Part shown: positions 28,101 through 36,813 of the stretch, piece by piece
Layout: each line of letters begins with the position of its first letter
How positions within the stretch are numbered: the first letter of the stretch is position 1
Assembly: GCF_008124865.1 (NCBI RefSeq)
Contig: NZ_VNHY01000002.1
Span: 496,001 to 560,000, forward strand
Reading direction: 5' to 3'
From: Fodinibius salinus
GTDB taxonomy: Bacteria; Bacteroidota; Rhodothermia; Balneolales; Balneolaceae
Length of the DNA stretch: 64,000 bases
The notes under the pieces: model-generated
Database searches by the model: none
The model's input: only the letters and a program-made list of their open reading frames with translations
What the model was told of the DNA's origin: nothing
Translations under genes and position numbers: made by a program

Positions 28101-28676
28101 TTATTTAATTCGATCAGGATTATTGGCAACAAAATTTTCCCAACTTCCATTGCTGTTATTTTGGTGTCGTTTATTTCCGGATGTATTCTGGCTTTGGATA
28201 CCATCTTTTTTCATGATATGACACCAGGCTATGGCCAAGGCGTCTGTGGCATCATTTGATAGTTTTTCATCCGGCAGTGAAACAGTCTTTTTTAGCATAA
28301 AGGCTACCTGTTCTTTGCTGGCATTTCCATTTCCGGTAATCGATTTTTTGACCTGCTTGGGATAATATTCGGTAACAGGCAGCTCGTTGTCGGTAATGGC
28401 GAGCATGGCAGCTGCCTGGGCACGCCCTAATTTAAGCATAGCTAGCGGATCTACCCCATATACCGGTGTTTCAACAGCGCAGGAGGTAGGGTTATTAGAA
28501 GCAACTATTTTTGATATTTTTTCGAAGATATACTGTAGGCGATCTGCGTGGTCATCCATATTTGCCATGGTCAGCGTATCGCAGCGCAATGCTTTAAGCT
28601 GCCCTTTTTCTTTTGTAAGTACAGCATAGCCGGTGGACCTAGAACCCGGATCAATGCCCAAGATGATATCAGACAT
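28101..28676 (-). CDS. ruvC: Holliday junction resolvase RuvC
   Basis: 191 residues. The four acidic catalytic residues are present: D in LGIDPGSRSTGYAVL, E in CAVETPVYG, and two D in LSNDATDALAIAWCH. The C-terminal ~25 residues are asparagine/serine-rich and extend beyond the usual ~160-175 residues. Same strand as ruvA, which follows after 110 bp. Confidence 0.95.
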   Translation of the reverse strand: MSDIILGIDPGSRSTGYAVLTKEKGQLKALRCDTLTMANMDDHADRLQYIFEKISKIVASNNPTSCAVETPVYGVDPLAMLKLGRAQAAAMLAITDNELPVTEYYPKQVKKSITGNGNASKEQVAFMLKKTVSLPDEKLSNDATDALAIAWCHIMKKDGIQSQNTSGNKRHQNNSNGSWENFVANNPDRIK

Positions 28677-28743
28677 ATATAAGATAGCTAATGTAACTTT
28701 CTTAAAATATAATGCATTCCCCGCTCCATTACATCCTTAAAGT

Positions 28744-28777
28744 AAAAAACCCCGAAGAATCATCAGTCTCCGGGGTT
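28744..28777 (-). terminator. Terminator of the ankyrin-repeat gene
   Basis: AACCCCG / CGGGGTT stem with a run of T on the minus strand just beyond (AAAAAA on the plus strand at 28744-28749). Confidence 0.75.
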
Positions 28778-28800
28778 CAAGGGTATCTATGCTTAGAAGC

Positions 28801-29286
28801 CTACTTTGTGTAGGTACGTGTGTTACTACGTTTCGTAGTCATCAAATAATGTACAATCTGATTGTGAGCAAACTTTGATGCCAGTGTTAAGGCTGTGTTA
28901 CCGTCGCTGTCTTGGATAGAGTCATCCCCACCGCGCTCAATAAGCTTCCTAACTATATAAAATTGACCTGACTTGGCTGCTATCATTAACGCCGTCATGC
29001 CATTTTTATTTTGCTTGTTAATATTTGGATTATGGGAAAGAATAATTTTTAATATCCGTGGATTACCAATTCCCGCAGCAACCATTAAGGGCGTATTGCC
29101 ATTATGGTCAACCGTATCAATATCCATATCTTCGGCAAGCAGAATGTTGATGCTTGTATAGTCAATGGTGCGGATAGCCGTAAAAATATTATCGGCAATT
29201 TTTGGGATGTCAGAATTAGCCTTGGGAGCTGTTACAGCCAGTATCGAGATACTGAATACCAATAGTAATCCCTTTAGTGTTTTCAT
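28801..29286 (-). CDS. Secreted ankyrin-repeat protein
   Basis: 161 residues: signal peptide (LLLVFSISILAVTAPKANS) and then three to four ankyrin repeats, readable as NGNTPLMVAAGIGNPRILKI, NGMTALMIAAKSGQFYIVRK and DGNTALTLASKFAHNQIVHY. Predicted periplasmic or exported protein-binding module. Single gene with its own terminator; partner unknown. Confidence 0.85.
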   Translation of the reverse strand: MKTLKGLLLVFSISILAVTAPKANSDIPKIADNIFTAIRTIDYTSINILLAEDMDIDTVDHNGNTPLMVAAGIGNPRILKIILSHNPNINKQNKNGMTALMIAAKSGQFYIVRKLIERGGDDSIQDSDGNTALTLASKFAHNQIVHYLMTTKRSNTRTYTK

Positions 29287-29621
29287 AATTTTCTAAGAAT
29301 TTGAGAGTAAATGTTAAGTAGCGTTCAGGCAGGTATTAGGCTGTCTTGAATGCATCCAAAGATACGGACTTAGAGCAAGAAAAGTTGCAGTAGAGAGTGA
29401 GCTTGTATAAAAACAGAAAGGATAAATGGGAAAATCCAAAACCCCTAAAAAAGTAATAACCCAGGGCATGTGTTTTTAAAAAAATTCGCCTAATATAAGT
29501 GTAGTACAGATTAGTTTAGACAGTAAGGTCCAAGGGTTTATGAAGAATTAATGAAGATTGCTTTTTATTGTGCTAGTCACGTCAATGAGGCATTGTAACT
29601 AAGAGCAATTGATCGTTTTTA
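29287..29621. other. Intergenic gap, nothing recognised
   Basis: 335 bp of AT-rich sequence between the ankyrin gene and the AGCS symporter (both minus strand). No convincing ORF, RNA or hairpin was seen. It presumably contains the ankyrin gene promoter. Confidence 0.5.
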
Positions 29622-31055
29622 TTAGTCGTTTCTCTCAAATGAATCGATCCGTGAAAAATAATTTTGGGCGGCCTCTTTTGCTTTTGGAGCAAGTAGAATT
29701 GCGGAGATCATCGTAGGGATTGCCATCAGGGCAAACATACCATCGATAAGATCAATGACAGCGCCGATAGAAGCTACAGACCCAAAGATGATGGATCCTA
29801 CATAAAAGTAATTGTACCAGTGTTTATACTTTGCACCAATCAAGAAGCCAAGACACTTGGTGCCGTAGTAAGAATAGGTGAGCATAGAACTAATAGAGAA
29901 AAAGATTACGCAAATGACGAGCAGGTAAGTTCCAACAGTTGGCAGGGCTTCGTTAAAAGCATTTAGGGTGAGCGTTACGCCGTTGGCTTCGCTGGATTTC
30001 CAGACGCCGGTAACCAAAATGGCCAGGGCGGTCATGGTACAGGTGATTATAGTATCGATGGCAGGACCAAGCATAGCTACTAATCCTTCACGGACAGGTT
30101 CTTTGGTTTTTGCCGCGCCGTGAGCCAGTGCTTCGGTACCTAAGCCCGCTTCGTTAGAAAACACCCCGCGTTGAATACCAATCACAATTAGAGATCCGAC
30201 AATACCGCCAAACATGGCATCACCATTTACGGCGCTGGGCCTCACATGTGCACCGTTAAAAGCATCAGTAACAATAAGTTTTAAATAGTAGGGAATTTGT
30301 TCAATGTGGATAGCCAAAATTGCAATTACGCAACCTACATAAATGACGACCATTGTAGGAACTACACGAGCTGTTACTTTGCCGATGCGGGTAATACCGC
30401 CGAAAATTACAATCGAAACTATAATTACCAGTATGAGTCCGGTAACGAGGTCACCACCCATGTGCGCATTGGCAGTTACCCATCCTTGGGGGATATAAAT
30501 AGTATCGCGCAGAATTTGTGTGAGCTGGTTAGCCTGGAAAATAGGCAGCGGACCAAATAGGCCGGCAATGGCAAAAAGAACACCCAGAGGCTTAAAGAGG
30601 TATGACCATGATTCTCCCCAGGGTTTAGTTAGTCCTTCCCGTATCACATACATCGGCCCACCCTGTATCTTGCCGGCTGAATCCTTACCCCGATATAAAA
30701 TGGCAAGTGTACAGGTAAAAAACTTGGTGGCCATTCCCACAAAAGCACTTACCCACATCCAAAGGAGGGCGCCGGGTCCACCCATAAAAATAGCTACGGC
30801 CACGCCGCTGATGTTGCCCATTCCTACTGTAGCAGCCAGCGCACTGGACAATGCCTCAAAGTGGTTGATATCACCGGGATCATTAGGGTCATCATATTTG
30901 CCCCGAAGGATATTTAGTGCATGCTTAAGGTATTTAAAGGGTGCAAAACCGGAATAAATTAAAAAGAAGAGTCCACCGCCAACGAGCAAATATACCAGCG
31001 GCATACCCCACATAAAATTAGAAAACGCACTTAAAAATTGTTCAACTTGTTTCAA
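29622..31055 (-). CDS. AGCS-family Na+:alanine/amino-acid symporter
   Basis: 477 residues with about eleven membrane segments. AGCS signatures: GMGNISGVAVAIFMGGPGAL, WMWVSAFVGMATKF, GGPMYVIREG, QRGVFSNEAGLGTEALAHGA. Imports small neutral amino acids with Na+. Start is TTG at 31055: no in-frame ATG lies before the upstream stop, and GAGG sits 5 bp upstream of the TTG as ribosome site. The substrate is not determined by sequence. Confidence 0.93.
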   Translation of the reverse strand: MKQVEQFLSAFSNFMWGMPLVYLLVGGGLFFLIYSGFAPFKYLKHALNILRGKYDDPNDPGDINHFEALSSALAATVGMGNISGVAVAIFMGGPGALLWMWVSAFVGMATKFFTCTLAILYRGKDSAGKIQGGPMYVIREGLTKPWGESWSYLFKPLGVLFAIAGLFGPLPIFQANQLTQILRDTIYIPQGWVTANAHMGGDLVTGLILVIIVSIVIFGGITRIGKVTARVVPTMVVIYVGCVIAILAIHIEQIPYYLKLIVTDAFNGAHVRPSAVNGDAMFGGIVGSLIVIGIQRGVFSNEAGLGTEALAHGAAKTKEPVREGLVAMLGPAIDTIITCTMTALAILVTGVWKSSEANGVTLTLNAFNEALPTVGTYLLVICVIFFSISSMLTYSYYGTKCLGFLIGAKYKHWYNYFYVGSIIFGSVASIGAVIDLIDGMFALMAIPTMISAILLAPKAKEAAQNYFSRIDSFERND

Positions 31056-31081
31056 AAGAACCTCATATTATTTTGAAAATA

Positions 31082-31555
31082 TCATTCGGCGCGACAAAAA
31101 TAGATGAAATCTGTGGCAGGGGGCTTTATATCAGCCTTCCTAAGTAACTTGGCAATTTGGGCCCTGTGGTGCTGTCCGTGAATAATCACATGATGTAAGA
31201 TATCTGACATCATAGTCTCGTAAGGCATACCTTTGGAATTGCTGTACGAGATTTTCCCATCCAATTCGAGAGACTCAGAATTGAGAAGTTGCTTCCACTG
31301 AGCAGAAAGAGTTTTAAGCTTTTGAAGCGCAGCAGCCAAACCGTATTCGGGCCATACGGCAAGATCATCAAGTGGTTTTTGTTTTATCCGTCGATACCAA
31401 AGCTCTTGTGCGCCCGCAATGTGAGCAAAATATTGGATAGACTGTTTGCTGTCATTAAACTCCAGATGTTGCTGCAAGCAGAGCAAAATTTGTTCATTGC
31501 CCCACATATCGTAATTAAATAGCCGGAGCAGACGCTCTTTCGAATTCATGTTCAT
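31082..31555 (-). CDS. DinB-family protein
   Basis: 157 residues, four-helix-bundle DinB/YfiT-like fold. The three metal-binding histidines are visible: H in YFAHIAGAQELWY, and HHVIIHGQHHRAQI (HxxxH). Family members are metal-dependent, often thiol-transferase related, and of mostly unknown function. It lies 26 bp upstream of the AGCS gene on the same strand and could be co-transcribed. Confidence 0.85.
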   Translation of the reverse strand: MNMNSKERLLRLFNYDMWGNEQILLCLQQHLEFNDSKQSIQYFAHIAGAQELWYRRIKQKPLDDLAVWPEYGLAAALQKLKTLSAQWKQLLNSESLELDGKISYSNSKGMPYETMMSDILHHVIIHGQHHRAQIAKLLRKADIKPPATDFIYFCRAE

Positions 31556-31674
31556 TAATTTAGGATGCCGTTTAATGAAGGTCTATAATACCCCTAATTA
31601 TACAAATTTTGAAGTAGAGTACAGGCAGAGTATTTTAAACATTAAAACAGCAATAAATACCGCAAGTTTAATCT

Positions 31675-32439
31675 ATGCTTTTAGCGCTCGACATTGGTAA
31701 TACGAATATTGTGATGGGGATATCACATAATGGGGATTGGGTTCACAGGTGGAGAATACAAACAGATGCCGATAAAACGGCCGATGAGTATTATGTACTT
31801 TTTAGTAACCTATTTACAGAATCCAACTTGTCATTTTCAGACTTGGATCAAATTATTATTAGCAGTGTGGTTCCTCAATTAACGCAGACCATTAATGAGG
31901 TTCTTATCAACTATGCGGATACTACACCGTTGGTGTTGAATGGTGATGTAGAAACTGGCATTATTTTGGATACTGATAGTCCCGATACAGTTGGTGCCGA
32001 TCTCATAGCGGATGCCGTTGGAGGATATGCCTTGGTCGAAAGTGATTGTATCGTCGTTGACTTTGGAACGGCCACCACGGTTATGGCTGTTGAGCAGCCC
32101 GGCAAGTTGACAGGCGTAGCTATTTGTGCGGGACTAAAAGTGACTATTGATGCACTTGTTGGTAAGGCAGCGCAACTTTCGCAGATACCCTTGGAACCAC
32201 CCCCTCAAGTTATTGGTCAAAATACCATGGAAGCCATGCAGTCCGGTCTGGTTGTAGGACATCTTTGTATGGTTGAAGGGTTGGTTGGTCGCATGGAAAA
32301 GGAGCTTGAGGCGAACTCAATAAAAGTGATAGCCACCGGTGGACTAGCAGAAAAGATTGGTCCCTATACTGATATTTTTGATGTCATTGATCCTATGTTG
32401 ACACTGGATGGATTGCAAACGATTATGAATCGACAGTAG
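31675..32439 (+). CDS. coaX: Type III pantothenate kinase
   Basis: 254 residues, the CoaX family of the ASKHA fold. Phosphate motif LLALDIGNTNIVMGI, then DSPDTVGADLIADAVGG (substrate aspartate), DFGTATTVMAV, and IATGGLAEKIGP. First step of coenzyme A synthesis. Single gene, divergent from dinB. Confidence 0.95.
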   Translation: MLLALDIGNTNIVMGISHNGDWVHRWRIQTDADKTADEYYVLFSNLFTESNLSFSDLDQIIISSVVPQLTQTINEVLINYADTTPLVLNGDVETGIILDTDSPDTVGADLIADAVGGYALVESDCIVVDFGTATTVMAVEQPGKLTGVAICAGLKVTIDALVGKAAQLSQIPLEPPPQVIGQNTMEAMQSGLVVGHLCMVEGLVGRMEKELEANSIKVIATGGLAEKIGPYTDIFDVIDPMLTLDGLQTIMNRQ

Positions 32440-32630
32440 CCCTTTTTGTAGCAGAGGAGGTGTTTGGTACGTACTTTACTGTCGTAAAAGAAACATTCTG
32501 ATATAGTTAAACAAGATATTTGTTTCTGGGAGGTATCGTTTTAATCAGGAGCAATATTTTTTTAGGCTATAATAAAGTCTTACTTTCTACTCCATATCGT
32601 TACTATTATTAACATAATACCTACTTATAG

Positions 32631-33107
32631 ATGAGCAAGACAGAGATACAGGCCGGAAGCAAACTATTAAAGCATATTCGTAAAATTGTAAAGGATGTTG
32701 ATAAAGACCGTGATCAAAAATTACAGTTAATTTGCCAGCATTTGGCAGATAAGATCGATGTTTTTGACTGGGTCGGTTTTTATCTGGTTGACCCTGAGGC
32801 AGAAGACGAATTGGTGTTAGGACCCTATGTAGGAGAGGAAACTGACCATACACGAATATCTTTCGGGGAAGGTGTTTGTGGACAAGCAGCCGAAACCAAT
32901 GAGACCTTTGTTGTACAAGATGTAAGTGAAGAGGATAATTACCTGGCTTGCAGTATTCATGTAAAAGCAGAGATTGTGGTTCCGGTTAAAAAGGATGGTG
33001 AGTTTGTAGCAGAGTTAGATATTGATTCACATACAAAGGATTCTTTAACTGAAGGACACCAGAAGATGCTGGAAGAAGTGTGCGATATGATTTCTCCATT
33101 ATTTTAA
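32631..33107 (+). CDS. GAF-domain protein, probable free methionine-R-sulfoxide reductase
   Basis: 158 residues, a single GAF domain. WVGFYLVDPEAEDELVLGPY, FGEGVCGQAAET and DNYLACSIHVKAEIVVPV match the fRMsr group, whose redox cysteines sit in GVCG and in the following loop; two of the three usual cysteines are visible (GVCG and YLACS), and the loop after the second (usually CDxxSxSE) differs. Reduces free Met-R-sulfoxide. Followed after 19 bp by a DUF4920 gene. Confidence 0.8.
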   Translation: MSKTEIQAGSKLLKHIRKIVKDVDKDRDQKLQLICQHLADKIDVFDWVGFYLVDPEAEDELVLGPYVGEETDHTRISFGEGVCGQAAETNETFVVQDVSEEDNYLACSIHVKAEIVVPVKKDGEFVAELDIDSHTKDSLTEGHQKMLEEVCDMISPLF

Positions 33108-33126
33108 TAACAAGAAAAGAAGAACA

Positions 33127-33621
33127 ATGAAATATATATTTTTTGCCCTATTAGGATTCTTTTTCATTGCTAATATTGCAAATGCTCAAGAAGAGGTAAT
33201 TCGTTTGTCAGAACCTGTTAAACAGGGAGATGATTATGAAGTTTTTGGGAATGAATTTCCCAAAGATGCCAAAGTCACCGACCTGGAACAGCTAATCGCT
33301 GAGAGTGAAAAATATAAGGGACAGCAGATTACTACTCAGGGAAAAATAAAGCAGGTATGCCAGAAGAAAGGATGCTTTTTTCTGTTGGCTGCTCCAAATG
33401 GTGATGTTCGAATAACATTCAAAGATTATAGTTTTTTTATTCCAACAAATAGTATGGGTAAACAAGCAAAGCTAGTGGGCAAACTTGAAGTGAAGGCATT
33501 ATCTGAGGCACAAGCTAAACACTACGCAAAAGATGCAGGTTCTGATAGCAAAGAAGTAGAAGGGCCACAAAAAGAGTATAGTGTTATTGCTACATCAGTA
33601 AAGATTATTGATAATAAGTAG
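33127..33621 (+). CDS. DUF4920 exported protein
   Basis: 164 residues with signal peptide (IFFALLGFFFIANIANAQ). The core QGKIKQVCQKKGCFFLLAAP with two cysteines, then FKDYSFFIP, matches DUF4920, an OB-like periplasmic family that may bind a metal or haem-related ligand via the CxxxxGC motif. Co-directional with the GAF protein. A terminator shared with moeZ follows. Confidence 0.8.
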   Translation: MKYIFFALLGFFFIANIANAQEEVIRLSEPVKQGDDYEVFGNEFPKDAKVTDLEQLIAESEKYKGQQITTQGKIKQVCQKKGCFFLLAAPNGDVRITFKDYSFFIPTNSMGKQAKLVGKLEVKALSEAQAKHYAKDAGSDSKEVEGPQKEYSVIATSVKIIDNK

Positions 33622-33641
33622 TTGGTTTTGCAGCAAAATGT

Positions 33642-33689
33642 AAGCCCCCGATGCTGAGATCAAAGTCTGTTATCGGGGCTTATTTTTGG
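33642..33689. terminator. Terminator between DUF4920 and moeZ
   Basis: AAGCCCC(C)GAT / ATCGGGGCTT stem with one bulged C, followed by TATTTTT on the plus strand. The convergent moeZ gene ends 12 bp beyond. Confidence 0.8.
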
Positions 33690-33700
33690 GCTATTCGCCG

Positions 33701-34879
33701 TTAGTACTGGGGAATGCTGCCATCAATTTCTTCCGACCAAGCTAATATTCCTCCTTTCAGGTTATAAAGATTATCAAAATCGTACTTTTCTTGTAATTTC
33801 TTGATGGCATCGGAGCTGCGTTTTCCGCTGCGGCAGTGTACTACTACCTTCTTATCCCGACTTATCTTATCAGAGTGGTCAAGTATTTGATCCAGTGGAA
33901 TAAGTTCGCCTCCGATTTCTGCAATTTCTACCTCGTGGGGCTCGCGAACATCAATAAGTTGAACTTCTTCATCCGATTCAATCCATGATTTATACTTGTT
34001 TACGCTCACTTCGGGGACTTCGCTTTTTTCATCCTCGTCGTCAGCAGATGGAATACCACAGAATGCCTGGTAGTCAATAAGTTCAGTGATCTCAGGATTT
34101 TCGCCCCGTAATGGGTTGTCGGTATTTTTGGTAACTTTTACTTTACGTGTGCTAAAATCCTGGGCATCAAAAAGAAATAGCTGTTCCGAAAGTGGGTCGC
34201 CAATACCGGTAATAATTTTGATAACCTCACTGGCTTGCAGGCTGCCTATAATACCGGGAAGTACGCCTAATACGCCTGCTTCGGCACAACTGGGAACCAT
34301 TCCTGGCGGTGGGGGCTCGGGAAACAAATCACGATAATTAGGGCCACGCACGCCTTCCTCATCCTCATAGTTAAACACAGAAAGTTGCCCCTCAAATTGG
34401 AAGATGGACCCATGAACGTTGGGCTTATCCAGCATTACGCAGGCATCATTAATAAGATAGCGTGTGGGGAAGTTGTCGGTGCCGTCGGCTACAACGTCAT
34501 AATCTTTGATGATATCCAGGGCGTTTTCGCTGGTAAGTCGCACATCGTGGATTTCAATATTGATATACGGATTATTTGCCAAGAGTCGTTCTTTGGCAAC
34601 TTCTACCTTGGGACGTCCCACATCGGAGGCTCCAAATAACACTTGCCGATGTAAATTGCTTGCCTCTACGGTATCGAAATCTACAATGCCGATGGTACCT
34701 ACTCCTGCAGCGGCTAGGTATTGCAACATCGGCGCGCCAAGTCCACCAGTTCCTACTGCCAGCACTTTTGCTGCTTTCAGCTTCTTTTGGCCTTCCATTC
34801 CAAACTCGGGAATCGACAGGTGCCGACTATAGTGCCCCAGCTCTTTACTCGAAAATTCAATTTTTTCTAAATTACTCAT
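33701..34879 (-). CDS. moeZ: MoeZ-type sulfurylase: ThiF/MoeB + rhodanese
   Basis: 392 residues. The N-terminal adenylyltransferase domain has GTGGLGAPMLQYLAAAG, NLHRQVLF, the DGTDNFPTRYLIND adenylate site and PSCAEAGVLG cysteine segment. The C-terminal rhodanese has active Cys349 in VVHCRSGKRS. The tail LIDYQAFCGIPSADD resembles mycobacterial MoeZ, and the two CxxC zinc motifs of E. coli MoeB are not evident. It activates the C-terminus of the neighbouring CysO-like carrier and gives it sulfur. Last gene of the minus-strand cysteine operon. Confidence 0.9.
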   Translation of the reverse strand: MSNLEKIEFSSKELGHYSRHLSIPEFGMEGQKKLKAAKVLAVGTGGLGAPMLQYLAAAGVGTIGIVDFDTVEASNLHRQVLFGASDVGRPKVEVAKERLLANNPYINIEIHDVRLTSENALDIIKDYDVVADGTDNFPTRYLINDACVMLDKPNVHGSIFQFEGQLSVFNYEDEEGVRGPNYRDLFPEPPPPGMVPSCAEAGVLGVLPGIIGSLQASEVIKIITGIGDPLSEQLFLFDAQDFSTRKVKVTKNTDNPLRGENPEITELIDYQAFCGIPSADDEDEKSEVPEVSVNKYKSWIESDEEVQLIDVREPHEVEIAEIGGELIPLDQILDHSDKISRDKKVVVHCRSGKRSSDAIKKLQEKYDFDNLYNLKGGILAWSEEIDGSIPQY

Positions 34880-34912
34880 AACAGTTTGTTAGCTCTTAAT
34901 CCTTTATGATTT

Positions 34913-35188
34913 TTAGATACCGCCTGCTATTGCCGGTACAATACTTACCTCAGTATCTTCGTCTAATGTAATTCCACCGTTATTTTGGGGGTCAACCTCA
35001 TCGTCCCCAATGTACAATTTGATATAAGAACGGACATTGCCTTCCTCATCCAGCAGATTTTCTTCTACATCGGGATATTCTTCCACAAAAGCATGGAGTG
35101 CATTCGAAAGATTATCTGCCTGGGTATTAAAAGTTCGATTTTGGTTTGTGTATTTTCTCAGTGGTGTAGGTATAATTAATTTTGCCAT
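34913..35188 (-). CDS. cysO: CysO/MoaD-like sulfur-carrier protein ending GG-Ile
   Basis: 91 residues, beta-grasp fold. LIIPTPLRKYTNQ, NLSNALHAFVEEYP, YIKLYIGDDEVDP and TEVSIVPAIAGGI match the CysO/MoaD family. Mature carriers end exactly in Gly-Gly; here one isoleucine follows, checked codon by codon (GGC GGT ATC TAA). So a protease must remove it before adenylation; the JAMM protease gene is 17 bp upstream. Sits between that protease and MoeZ. Confidence 0.88.
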   Translation of the reverse strand: MAKLIIPTPLRKYTNQNRTFNTQADNLSNALHAFVEEYPDVEENLLDEEGNVRSYIKLYIGDDEVDPQNNGGITLDEDTEVSIVPAIAGGI

Positions 35189-35205
35189 AGCGTAACTCGT
35201 TATTT

Positions 35206-35637
35206 TTAGGTTCTGTGTACTTCTGTTTGTTCAATAATTTCTTCTTCAAACTGGCGCTGTTCATTAAGTCGCCAGGATCGTGTTATCTCGCCTTTCCCAT
35301 CTCGTACCGAAATGATGATATAGGAGAACCATGGCATTGCTACTTTCCGATCATGCTCAGAGGGTTCGGCCGGGTGGTTGGGATGTGAATGATACACACC
35401 CAACAAGTCGAGGTCATGGTCCAAAGCATATTTTTCAGCCTTTTGATAATCTTTGGGATCAATATGAAAGCGCTGCCGTTGGTCACCTTCTTTAGCATTT
35501 TTTACAGGCTGAACTTCTTGTACTTTGCGCCGATCTCCTGTATCTCCATAAAAGAAGCCGCAACATTCGTTTGGATAGTCGGCTTGGGCATGGTCATGCA
35601 TCGTCTTAAGTGATGATTCATTGAGTATTAACTTCAT
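35206..35637 (-). CDS. mec: JAMM/Mec-type metalloprotease
   Basis: 143 residues, JAB1/MPN fold. The zinc motif is complete: E24 in PNECCGF, then H83, H85, S93 and D96 in YHSHPNHPAEPSEHD (HxHx7SxxD). Mec enzymes cut cysteine off CysO-cysteine in mycobacteria; related enzymes trim carriers with extra C-terminal residues. Given the GG-Ile end of the adjacent carrier, this one could do both. Second gene of the operon, 9 bp after cysM. Confidence 0.9.
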   Translation of the reverse strand: MKLILNESSLKTMHDHAQADYPNECCGFFYGDTGDRRKVQEVQPVKNAKEGDQRQRFHIDPKDYQKAEKYALDHDLDLLGVYHSHPNHPAEPSEHDRKVAMPWFSYIIISVRDGKGEITRSWRLNEQRQFEEEIIEQTEVHRT

Positions 35638-35646
35638 AATTGTAAA

Positions 35647-36582
35647 CTAGAATAATTGGTTAAAAACTTCTCCATATTTATTTCCGTCATCGGGGAAAAT
35701 AGTTACGATAGTGCCCTCTTCAATATGGTCTGCTAATTCTAATGCTCCCAACAAATTGGCTGCTGAGGACGGGCTTAATAACAGTCCCTCTTTACGGGCT
35801 GTTTCTTTAATAAGTTCATAAGCATCTTCAGTACTGACAGCCCGTGTCGCATCCGCCATGTTTTCATCATAGATAGCGGGAGTTTGGGCCGTGGGCAGAT
35901 GTTTCCAACCTTCGAGCCCATGCATTGCAATATCGGGTTGGAGGCCAATAAGAGAAATATCGCTGTCAAATTCTTTAAGGCGCTTGCCAGTTCCGGTAAA
36001 AGTTCCGGTGGTACCTAGACCAGCTATAAAGTGAGAGATTTCGTAATTGGTTTGCTCAAGAATCTCAATTCCGGTGGTATCATAGTGTGCTTCCCAATTG
36101 CTAGGATTGCTATATTGGTCGGCATAAAAATATTTTTCAGGATGTTTTTCATACATCTTTCGGGCTACTTTTTGGGCCTCATCCGTACCACCTCCCCGAG
36201 GAGTTAATTTAAGTTTTACCCCCAATGCTTTTAGAATTTGCTTGCGTTCTTCCGAAGCATTTTCAGGTAAACACAGCGTAACGGGAATACCCAGCCGGGC
36301 ACCAATATGAGCATAAGCAATACCGGTATTTCCACTGCTGGCATCCAGTAATGATTTGTCGGAAGTAAGCTTGCCGGATTGTATAGCATCACGAATAATA
36401 CGATAGGCCGGACGAGCTTTGACACTTTCTCCGAATTGTTGCCATTCCATCTTAGCATAAATGTTCACATTATCGTGATCGCCTATGTTTTTTATGGGAT
36501 ACAAGGGCGTATGACCAACAAATGGTCGTAGTTGAATAGCTTTTTGTAAGAGCGAATCTGTAACAGTTTCTAGGGAGTTCAT
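35647..36582 (-). CDS. cysM: CysM-type cysteine synthase (sulfur-carrier dependent)
   Basis: 311 residues, PLP fold type II. The PLP lysine is K55 in GESVKARPAY (usual consensus SVKDRPA, here Ala replaces Asp). The substrate loop is SSGNTGIAYA, the phosphate loop GLGTTGTFTG, and the C-terminal loop LSPSSAANL. First gene of the operon cysM-mec-cysO-moeZ, so the sulfur donor is most likely the CysO thiocarboxylate, with O-phosphoserine or O-acetylserine as carbon acceptor. RBS AAGG lies within CACCAAGG just before ATG and may be masked by the upstream RNA structure. Confidence 0.9.
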   Translation of the reverse strand: MNSLETVTDSLLQKAIQLRPFVGHTPLYPIKNIGDHDNVNIYAKMEWQQFGESVKARPAYRIIRDAIQSGKLTSDKSLLDASSGNTGIAYAHIGARLGIPVTLCLPENASEERKQILKALGVKLKLTPRGGGTDEAQKVARKMYEKHPEKYFYADQYSNPSNWEAHYDTTGIEILEQTNYEISHFIAGLGTTGTFTGTGKRLKEFDSDISLIGLQPDIAMHGLEGWKHLPTAQTPAIYDENMADATRAVSTEDAYELIKETARKEGLLLSPSSAANLLGALELADHIEEGTIVTIFPDDGNKYGEVFNQLF

Positions 36583-36694
36583 CCTTGGTGCTATTATTGT
36601 TATTAGGGAAAAGGTAATTGCAGAACCAAGATTAGCCTTGGTGATTAGAGGTGATTACCGAAAAGGGAAAGAGTGCTTTATATTGATCGGTAAT
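36583..36694 (-). promoter_or_regulatory. RNA switch region between Cys leader and cysM
   Basis: On the minus strand several pairings exclude one another. ATTACCGA (36687-36694, overlapping the leader stop) pairs with TCGGTAAT (36654-36661); the GGTAAT of that arm can instead pair with ATTACC (36613-36618). CTTGGT (36625-36630) can pair with ACCAAG just upstream (36637-36642; 6-bp stem, 6-nt loop) or with an identical CACCAAGG that contains the cysM ribosome site (36583-36590). This design suits translation control by a stalled ribosome. Function is inferred. Confidence 0.5.
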
Positions 36695-36726
36695 TAGCTA
36701 CAACAACAGTAACAACAACAAAACAT
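36694..36726 (-). CDS. Cysteine-rich leader peptide MFCCCYCCCS
   Basis: An 11-codon ORF upstream of cysM: ATG, then six TGT cysteine codons in two triplets around one TAC, then AGC and TAA. Six of ten residues are cysteine, just 112 nt before the first cysteine-synthesis gene on the same strand, and about 80 nt after a Bacteroidota-type promoter. This is the layout of a ribosome-mediated attenuator sensing Cys-tRNA. There is no clear Shine-Dalgarno sequence, as for many genes in this group. Confidence 0.7.
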   Translation of the reverse strand: MFCCCYCCCS

Positions 36727-36813
36727 AGCACAGCCATGGTGCTTAGCGGAAAGGAAAAATATGTCTTGTGTGTTTTTCAAAATAGAAATATTTGAAATAT
36801 GCGTTGTCTTGCG

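Noticed and set aside
36681-36738. Alternative minus-strand leader frame beginning MAVLCFVVVTVVV
   Set aside because: It overlaps the Cys leader in another frame and is valine-rich only because TGT repeats read as GTT. It has no link to sulfur metabolism, so the Cys frame is preferred.
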